Origin: Candidatus Merdivivens pullicola
GTDB lineage: Bacteria > Bacteroidota > Bacteroidia > Bacteroidales > UBA932
Reading direction: 5' to 3'
DNA: 36,571 nt
Assembly: GCA_017694945.1 (NCBI GenBank)
Contig: JADIMA010000020.1
Coordinates: 1 to 36,571 of the forward strand
A program made the translations under genes and the position numbers. Below, piece after piece: positions 31,746 through 36,571 of this stretch. The notes beneath the pieces were generated by a model. The model worked only from the letters and a program-made list of their open reading frames with translations. It did no database searches and was not told the DNA's origin. Position 1 is the stretch's first letter; every line of letters starts with the position of its first letter.

Positions 31746-32445
31746 TGAAGTACTGACAAGTCTTTTCGATTTCGTTTTTCCGAGGTATTGCACCGTATGC
31801 GGGAAACGCCTTCTGTCCGGTGAAGAAGACCTGTGTCTTGCATGCCGGGCGGATATTCCTTATACTTATCTTTGGAAGGAGCCTTCTCCGTGGGTGCTGT
31901 CCCTGTTTTATTACAACGATGTCTCTCCTTACAGGAAACTTGCCCTTTCGGTCAAATACATGGGCAATTCGGGGCTCGGCGTGCGGCTTGGACGGCTTCT
32001 CGGCATCCGAGCGGTCGGTTCTCCTTCTTTGCGTGACGGCATAGACGCTGTCGCTCCTGTCCCGTTGCATTGGTCAAGAAAGTGGAAGCGCGGCTATAAT
32101 CAGTCTGAAAAGATAGCGGAAGGTTTTGTAGAGGGGTATGGCAGCACCGGCGCGGAAACTCCTTTGCTGCTTCCACGGCTTCTTCAAAGGAACCGCAGGA
32201 CTGCTTCGCAGACAGGAATAGATGCCGGATTGAAATCAAAAAACGTGAAAGGGGCTTTCTCGCCCGGAGCGGAGTCTGTCGTCCTTGGGAGGCTCCTTGA
32301 AGAAAAGAAGACCGTACGGGTGCTGATTATAGACGACACATGTACTTCCGGGGCCACCTTGCTGGCCTGTGCCGGTGCGTTGAAGCCTTACGGGCCGAAT
32401 CTGGAAATACTGTTCGCTTCCGTGGCAAAAGTACGTGAGGACTGA
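31729..32445 (+). CDS. comF: ComF-family phosphoribosyltransferase-like protein
   Basis: The 238-residue protein has an N-terminal zinc finger (CTVCGK...CLACR, about residues 19-40) and a C-terminal PRTase-like domain with APVPLHWSRKWKRGYNQSE and the PRPP-loop motif VLIIDDTCTSGATL. ComF is needed for DNA uptake in transformable bacteria, acting on incoming single strands, but homologues occur in many non-transformable species. No other competence gene is in the window. ATG 31729 lies inside the end of the SDR gene; the frame stays open upstream to 31438 but nothing there resembles the family. It converges with cdaA, with 6 bases between the stops. Confidence 0.88.
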   Translation: MENPCNEVLTSLFDFVFPRYCTVCGKRLLSGEEDLCLACRADIPYTYLWKEPSPWVLSLFYYNDVSPYRKLALSVKYMGNSGLGVRLGRLLGIRAVGSPSLRDGIDAVAPVPLHWSRKWKRGYNQSEKIAEGFVEGYGSTGAETPLLLPRLLQRNRRTASQTGIDAGLKSKNVKGAFSPGAESVVLGRLLEEKKTVRVLIIDDTCTSGATLLACAGALKPYGPNLEILFASVAKVRED

Positions 32446-32451
32446 TGGCCT

Positions 32452-33258
32452 TTAGGATTTGTCGCCGCCGCCCTGTTTAAAGGATTTTTCTATTGCGTCC
32501 CTCAATTCGCCGCTGTTGTTTATAGTGACGGCGGTGCCATCGTTTATGAACGAAATCCTTCCTGTTTCTTCGGAGACGACGATTGCATCGGCGTCAGTTT
32601 CTTCCGTTATGCCGATTGCTGCCTTGTGCCTCATGCCGAAGTGGCTCGGAAGATTGGGGTTTTCACTGATTGGAAGCGTGCACCTGGCCGCTACTATGCG
32701 GTCTCCCGAGACTATCATTGCCCCGTCGTGGAGAGGGGAGTTCTTGAAAAATATGTTCATTATCAGCCTGTGGCTGATCCGGGCGTCTATAGTGTCGCCT
32801 GTTTCAATGATGGTGTCCAGCCTTGAAAGGTGAGGGATGATGATGAGGGCTCCTGTCTTGTCGTCGGACATCCTGATGCATGCTTCCACGATTTCGTTTA
32901 CCGACTTGGAGTCAAGTTCCGCTTTTTGGCTCTGCCCGAAAAAAAACCTGAACAGCCCGTTGCGTTTTCCGCTCTTCATATACTTCATGCCGATATGCAG
33001 CAGGAAGCGCCGTATCTCCTGCTGAAACAGGATAATGATGGCTATCGCTCCGACTCCGATTACCTGGCTTATGATTGTGGAAGTCAGTTTCATGTTCAGG
33101 GCATCCACTACAATCCAGACGAAAAGTATGATGAGAATGCCGAAAAAGATGCCCATGGCGGCTGTTCCACGGATAAGTTTGAATATCTGGTATATCAGCA
33201 GTCCGACAAGGATGATGTCAAGGATGTCGATGAATGAGATGTTAAGAAAATCCAGCAT
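32452..33258 (-). CDS. cdaA: Diadenylate cyclase CdaA
   Basis: CdaA makes the second messenger cyclic di-AMP from two ATP at the membrane, which governs potassium and osmotic balance and cell-wall homeostasis. Residues 1-80 form three membrane helices (IDILDIILVGLLIYQIF; MGIFFGILIILFVWIVV; IGVGAIAIIILF). The DAC domain follows, with LHDGAMIV (DGA 178-180) and GMRHKAAIG (RHKAA 210-214), the two ATP-binding motifs; the second carries Lys where RHRAA is the usual form. The tail ends KQGGGDKS. In Firmicutes cdaA neighbours cdaR and glmM, but here it is divergent from mutS2, separated by 92 bases with matching -7 boxes. Confidence 0.95.
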   Translation of the reverse strand: MLDFLNISFIDILDIILVGLLIYQIFKLIRGTAAMGIFFGILIILFVWIVVDALNMKLTSTIISQVIGVGAIAIIILFQQEIRRFLLHIGMKYMKSGKRNGLFRFFFGQSQKAELDSKSVNEIVEACIRMSDDKTGALIIIPHLSRLDTIIETGDTIDARISHRLIMNIFFKNSPLHDGAMIVSGDRIVAARCTLPISENPNLPSHFGMRHKAAIGITEETDADAIVVSEETGRISFINDGTAVTINNSGELRDAIEKSFKQGGGDKS

Positions 33259-33290
33259 GGTTGAACTCGGGCTTATTCATATTCAACTCA

Positions 33291-33298
33291 CAAAGATA
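33291..33298 (-). promoter_or_regulatory. cdaA -7 box TATCTTTG
   Basis: On the minus strand GCTATCTTTG ends 33 bases before the cdaA ATG. The same ten bases appear on the plus strand at 33330-33339. Confidence 0.55.
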
Positions 33299-33331
33299 GC
33301 AAGAAACTGGTAAAATCATGTGTTTTGTTGC

Positions 33332-33339
33332 TATCTTTG
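33332..33339 (+). promoter_or_regulatory. mutS2 -7 box TATCTTTG
   Basis: A perfect TAnnTTTG box that lies within an open frame beginning at 33318, showing that translation must begin further down (33351 or later). Confidence 0.6.
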
Positions 33340-33350
33340 CGTTCGGTTTC

Positions 33351-35888
33351 ATGTTGGACATGATGGAAACAGGTTTGTCGGATATTATAAAGACGGAGCA
33401 TAAACTGGGTTTTGACAAAGTCAGGGATCTGGTCAGGGGAAAATGTTCCATGGATTATTCACGCAGGAGGACTGACGAAGAGATGTTCTCTACATCCGCC
33501 GTGGAGATTTCGCGAAGGCTCGAACTGACAGACGAAATGAGGATGATCCTCATGTTCGAGGATGCTTTTCCCACTCAGGGCTTTGTTGACTGCATGGATT
33601 TCCTGCTGCCCCTGAAAGCCGGATCTTCCCATATCGATGTCATTTCGATGGGAAAACTCCAGAAGGCAATGGATGCCGTGAGGAAAGTCGTTCGTTTTTT
33701 CGATTCGGTGAAAGACGGGCTGTATCCGACCTTGAAAGAGATGGCGGCTCCGGTCGTCTGGTTTCCCGAAGTGCTCCGCAGGATAGATTCCATCATAGAC
33801 CGTTTCGGGGCCGTGCGGGACAATGCTTCCGACCAGTTGGCGCAGATACGCAGGTCGCTGAAAGAGGCCGAAGCTTCTATTTCAAGAAAGGCCGAAGCCG
33901 TTTTGAGGAGGGCCCAGGAGGCCGGCATAGTCGATAAGGAAGCGACCGTGTCTGTGAGGGAGGGAAAGATACTCATTCCCGTGCCGGCGGCTAACAAGCG
34001 CCGTCTCAAGGGATTCATCTTTGACGAATCCGCTACGGGCCGGACGGCGTTCATCGAGCCGGAGGAAGTCGTCGAACTGGACAACAGGGTGCGTGAACTG
34101 AAGTTTTCAGAAGAACGTGAAATCGTGAGGATTCTGTGCGAGTTCACGGATTTTCTGAGGCCGTACATAGACGACATCGCCGATTCTTTCCGTTTTCTCG
34201 GGGAGATCGATTTTATCATGGCAAAGGCTTCGGTGGCGATAGACTTCATTGCCGGAAAGCCCCTGATTTCGGAAAACGGCGAACTCAATCTCCGCAAGGC
34301 CCGCCATCCGATTCTTGAGAGGACTCTGAAAAAAGAGCATAAGGAGATAGTGCCTTTGACCATTACCCTTACGCCGCAAAGGCATATAATGCTCATATCC
34401 GGCCCGAATGCCGGCGGTAAGTCCGTCTGTCTCAAAACCGTCGGGCTGTTGCAGTATATGTTCCAGTGGGGCATGCTCGTCCCTTCTTCGGAAATATCGG
34501 AACTTCCGGTGTTCGAGTCCGTAATGGTTGACATAGGTGACGACCAGTCTATTGAAAATGATCTGAGTACATACAGTTCGCATCTTGCAAACCTCAGGGA
34601 CATGCTCTCGCTGGCTACCGACAGGACGCTGGTGCTGATAGACGAGTTCGGTTCCGGCACAGAACCGGCGGCCGGAGGGGCGATAGCAGAAGCCATTCTG
34701 GCGGAACTCGACCGCAGAGGGGTTTTCGGCGTGATAACCACTCATTATACCAATCTGAAACTTTATGCTTCGGGCAGCAACGGCGTGGTAAACGGGGCGA
34801 TGCAGTTCGATGTCAAGAACATAACCCCCCTGTTCATCCTTGAGACCGGACTTCCCGGCAATTCATTCGCTTTCGAACTGGCCCGCAAGATGGGATTGCC
34901 GGAGGCAATAGTAAAGGATGCTGAGGAGCGCGCCGGGGAAGAATTTGTCGGAATTGAACGTAATCTTCGCCGGATAGCAAGAAGCAGGCGTGCGCTCGAC
35001 GAGAAACTGGCCCATATCAAGACGACGGACAAGACCCTTGACAACCTGACGGAGCGTTATCAGAAGGAATTGGAAACTGTCCGCCAGATGAAGAAAGAGA
35101 TTCTGGAACAGGCAAAGAAAGAGGCGAAAGGTATTGTCGCAGATGCGAATAAACTGATTGAAAACACGATACGCACCATAAAAGAGTCGCAGGCCGATGC
35201 CGTCGAAACGAAAAAAGCCAGAAGTTCTGTAGCTGCCTTTACGGCTTCCCTGGATGAGGAGCAGGGGGCTTCCGATGACATCGACCGCAAGATAGAACAG
35301 ATACGTGCCAGACGCGAGCGTGAAGCGCAGAGAAAGTTGATGCGTGCGGGCGAACGTGAAAAGAAAGAGATTGAAAAACGCGCCCGTGAACTTGCTGCCG
35401 AAAAGGCTTTCCGTGAAAGCCCCATTGCCGTAGGCGACAAGGTGAGATTGAAAGAGAGCGGACTTGTGGGTGAAGTGACCAAGATTTCCGCAAAACAGGT
35501 TTTTATCTCTGTAGGGAACATATCTACACGCACCTCCCCGGACAAGATAGAGAAGATTTCTTCCGGAGAGTTCAAGAAGTCTGCCGCACCTCCGCGCCCG
35601 GCGGCGAGATATGAAGATCCGTCCATCAGGGAACGGCGTCTGAATTTCAAAATGGAGATTGATGTGCGCGGGGAAAGGGTCAACGATGCCCTTGCCATAG
35701 TAATGCATTATATTGACGATGCCATAATGCTCGGCGTGCCGTCCGTGCGGATACTGCACGGCAAGGGCACAGGGGCTTTGCGCGAAGAAATACAGAAATA
35801 TTTGAAAACCGTCCCGGGCATTTCTTCAGTCAAGGATGAAGATATCCGTTTCGGCGGTTCCGGGATAACAGTAGTCACATTTGATTGA
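33351..35888 (+). CDS. mutS2: MutS2 (recombination/ribosome-collision associated MutS paralogue with Smr domain)
   Basis: The protein of about 845 residues has no mismatch-recognition domain; it has the MutS core and clamp (KLGFDKVRDLVRGKC, then TGRTAFIEPEEVVELDNRVREL), an ATPase with Walker A GPNAGGKSV (about 351) and Walker B VLIDEFGSGTEPA (about 428), a long coiled coil with Arg/Lys/Glu (about 540-690), a KOW-like strand set (GDKVRLKESGLVGEVTKI) and a C-terminal Smr nuclease domain (EIDVRGERVNDAL...ILHGKGTGALREE). Reported roles are suppressing recombination and, in Bacillus, splitting collided ribosomes. The -7 box at 33332-33339 rules out the first ATG of the frame (33318); 33351, 33360 and 33363 are candidates, the last being the most family-like. 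A small lipoprotein gene begins 2 bases after the stop. Confidence 0.95.
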   Translation: MLDMMETGLSDIIKTEHKLGFDKVRDLVRGKCSMDYSRRRTDEEMFSTSAVEISRRLELTDEMRMILMFEDAFPTQGFVDCMDFLLPLKAGSSHIDVISMGKLQKAMDAVRKVVRFFDSVKDGLYPTLKEMAAPVVWFPEVLRRIDSIIDRFGAVRDNASDQLAQIRRSLKEAEASISRKAEAVLRRAQEAGIVDKEATVSVREGKILIPVPAANKRRLKGFIFDESATGRTAFIEPEEVVELDNRVRELKFSEEREIVRILCEFTDFLRPYIDDIADSFRFLGEIDFIMAKASVAIDFIAGKPLISENGELNLRKARHPILERTLKKEHKEIVPLTITLTPQRHIMLISGPNAGGKSVCLKTVGLLQYMFQWGMLVPSSEISELPVFESVMVDIGDDQSIENDLSTYSSHLANLRDMLSLATDRTLVLIDEFGSGTEPAAGGAIAEAILAELDRRGVFGVITTHYTNLKLYASGSNGVVNGAMQFDVKNITPLFILETGLPGNSFAFELARKMGLPEAIVKDAEERAGEEFVGIERNLRRIARSRRALDEKLAHIKTTDKTLDNLTERYQKELETVRQMKKEILEQAKKEAKGIVADANKLIENTIRTIKESQADAVETKKARSSVAAFTASLDEEQGASDDIDRKIEQIRARREREAQRKLMRAGEREKKEIEKRARELAAEKAFRESPIAVGDKVRLKESGLVGEVTKISAKQVFISVGNISTRTSPDKIEKISSGEFKKSAAPPRPAARYEDPSIRERRLNFKMEIDVRGERVNDALAIVMHYIDDAIMLGVPSVRILHGKGTGALREEIQKYLKTVPGISSVKDEDIRFGGSGITVVTFD

Positions 35889-35890
35889 TT

Positions 35891-36298
35891 ATGTCAACAG
35901 AAAAAATTTTTCCGAGATTTTTAGCAGTTGCATTCGTCTCGGCCTTGTCTTTTAACCTTGCATCATGCTCTTCCGGCTCCGGAACGGATGTGGGAGAATG
36001 TGCCAGGATGTTTTTGGAAAACTGCCTTTCAGGGGACATGGATTCCGCAAGGCGGTACTGTTCTTCCGAATTGTATGAGGAAGCGGAAACGGCTTTGCAT
36101 AATGATGCGGACAGTTCAGTCCTGGCCATATATCGTGAAATGATTGCGGATACTGAAATCTCTGTTTCCGGTACGGAAAATGCGGGGGAGGATTCGGTCA
36201 TTGTCTCTTTGCGGATGCAGGGGCAGGGCCGGGAATACGAGGGGAGGCTTCTTGCCGTGAAAAGGAGCGGAGAGTGGAAGATTACAGACATATTTTAG
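35891..36298 (+). CDS. Small lipoprotein, DUF4878/NTF2-like
   Basis: The 135-residue protein has a lipoprotein signal (FNLASC, Cys26), a Ser/Gly spacer and a small alpha-beta body: ARMFLENCLSGDMDSARRYCSSELYEE, then strands VIVSLRM, EYEGRLLAV, and KRSGEWKITDIF. A helix with 'L.GD...A...' followed by strands that end in 'GEWKI.D' is the pattern of DUF4878-type NTF2-like lipoproteins, whose function is unknown. It starts 2 bases after mutS2 and overlaps yraN by 25 bases, so the three are co-transcribed. ATG 35891 is preferred over TTG 35885. Confidence 0.7.
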   Translation: MSTEKIFPRFLAVAFVSALSFNLASCSSGSGTDVGECARMFLENCLSGDMDSARRYCSSELYEEAETALHNDADSSVLAIYREMIADTEISVSGTENAGEDSVIVSLRMQGQGREYEGRLLAVKRSGEWKITDIF

Positions 36299-36571
36299 GC
36301 CGCAGCGGCGAAGACGCAGCCGTACAATACCTGGAGTCCATAGGCCATCGTGTGCTGCACAGGGGGTGGCGGGTGCGCCATTTCGAGATAGACATCATAA
36401 CGGAGACTCCCGGCGTTTTGCATTTCGTGGAAGTCAAGACACGGAGCGGCTCCGGCGGAGCGGATCCTTCCGAAAGCATCGGGAAGGACAAGTTGAAAAA
36501 CATGTATCTGGCGGCGCAGAGTTATCTTTCCGCGCATCCTTCGAAGATGGAAACCAGTTTTGATGCCGTAT
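36274..36571 (+). CDS. yraN: YraN-family protein (UPF0102), N-terminal part (runs off right edge)
   Basis: From GTG 36274 the frame encodes 99 residues to the edge with no stop, containing GRSGEDAAVQYLESIGH, then the nuclease-like signature FEIDIITE...LHFVEVKTRSG (E-x-D...E-V-K), and SIGKDKLKNMYLAAQSYL. This is the Holliday-junction-resolvase-like PD-(D/E)XK fold of the YraN family, usually about 120 residues; roughly 20 residues lie beyond the window. Its role is not established. The GTG start inside the previous gene is needed to include the conserved GRSGE-A helix; no ATG offers an alternative upstream of that helix. Confidence 0.85.
   Translation, partial: MEDYRHILGRSGEDAAVQYLESIGHRVLHRGWRVRHFEIDIITETPGVLHFVEVKTRSGSGGADPSESIGKDKLKNMYLAAQSYLSAHPSKMETSFDAV

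Noticed and set aside
33318-33350. First ATG of the mutS2 frame
   Set aside because: The promoter -7 box lies between this ATG and the conserved N-terminus, so the codons would not be in the mRNA.
33575-34741. 388-residue minus-strand open frame
   Set aside because: Antisense to mutS2, Ser/Arg-rich, no motif.
34863-35759. 298-residue minus-strand open frame
   Set aside because: Antisense to the mutS2 coiled coil and Smr domain.
1-36571. CRISPR array, tRNA or rRNA genes, replication origin
   Set aside because: No regularly spaced direct repeats, cloverleaf sequences, rRNA stretches or origin-like boxes were seen on either strand by eye; a covariance-model search would be the decisive check.

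Overview
The window looks like a chromosomal segment of a Bacteroidales bacterium, possibly Rikenellaceae/Alistipes-like; the family is a guess, the order is better supported. The signs are repeated promoter -7 boxes of the Bacteroidota form TAnnTTTG, many lipoproteins with BACON, fimbrillin, FISUMP and DUF5689-type domains, an S46 dipeptidyl-peptidase, a TonB-dependent receptor and a TPR/HTH membrane sensor. There are no rRNA, tRNA or CRISPR features that I can see.

Layout. (1) Bases 1-499: the N-terminus of a tyrosine integrase leaves the left edge on the minus strand, so an integrative element probably lies to the left, followed by a gene-poor stretch. (2) 500-5394: a membrane-anchored EEP-fold hydrolase, a 160-base palindromic MITE-like element, then ahcY-iorA-iorB ending in a strong terminator. 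(3) 5402-9760: a TPR lipoprotein with a membrane helix and HTH-like C-terminus, and two fimbrillin-like lipoproteins, one fused to a FISUMP domain. (4) 9859-12000: a 713-residue modular lipoprotein (BACON, OB, DUF5689, OB). (5) 12206-17478: a group-B-like [FeFe] hydrogenase (hydA) divergent from its complete maturase set hydE-hydG-hydF, with both promoters packed in about 50 bases. (6) 17567-25807: six closely spaced plus-strand genes: BACON/jelly-roll lipoprotein, BACON-NUC1 nuclease lipoprotein, exported EEP nuclease/phosphatase, TonB-dependent receptor, DUF5689 lipoprotein and membrane metallophosphoesterase. (7) 25788-36571: Spy/CpxP-like protein, coupled C69 and S46 peptidases, an SDR with a zinc-ribbon tail, ComF, diadenylate cyclase CdaA, MutS2, a small lipoprotein and the start of YraN.

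How the genes may work together. IorAB would make reduced ferredoxin from 2-oxo acids released by amino-acid breakdown (the C69 and S46 peptidases fit this diet), and the ferredoxin-type hydrogenase could dispose of the electrons as H2. The most interesting unit is the six-gene operon at 17567-25807. Two secreted phosphodiesterase-fold enzymes, a TonB receptor without a SusD, and an OB-fold surface lipoprotein in the SusD position together suggest uptake of extracellular nucleic acid or phosphoester. This function is inferred from domains and order only.
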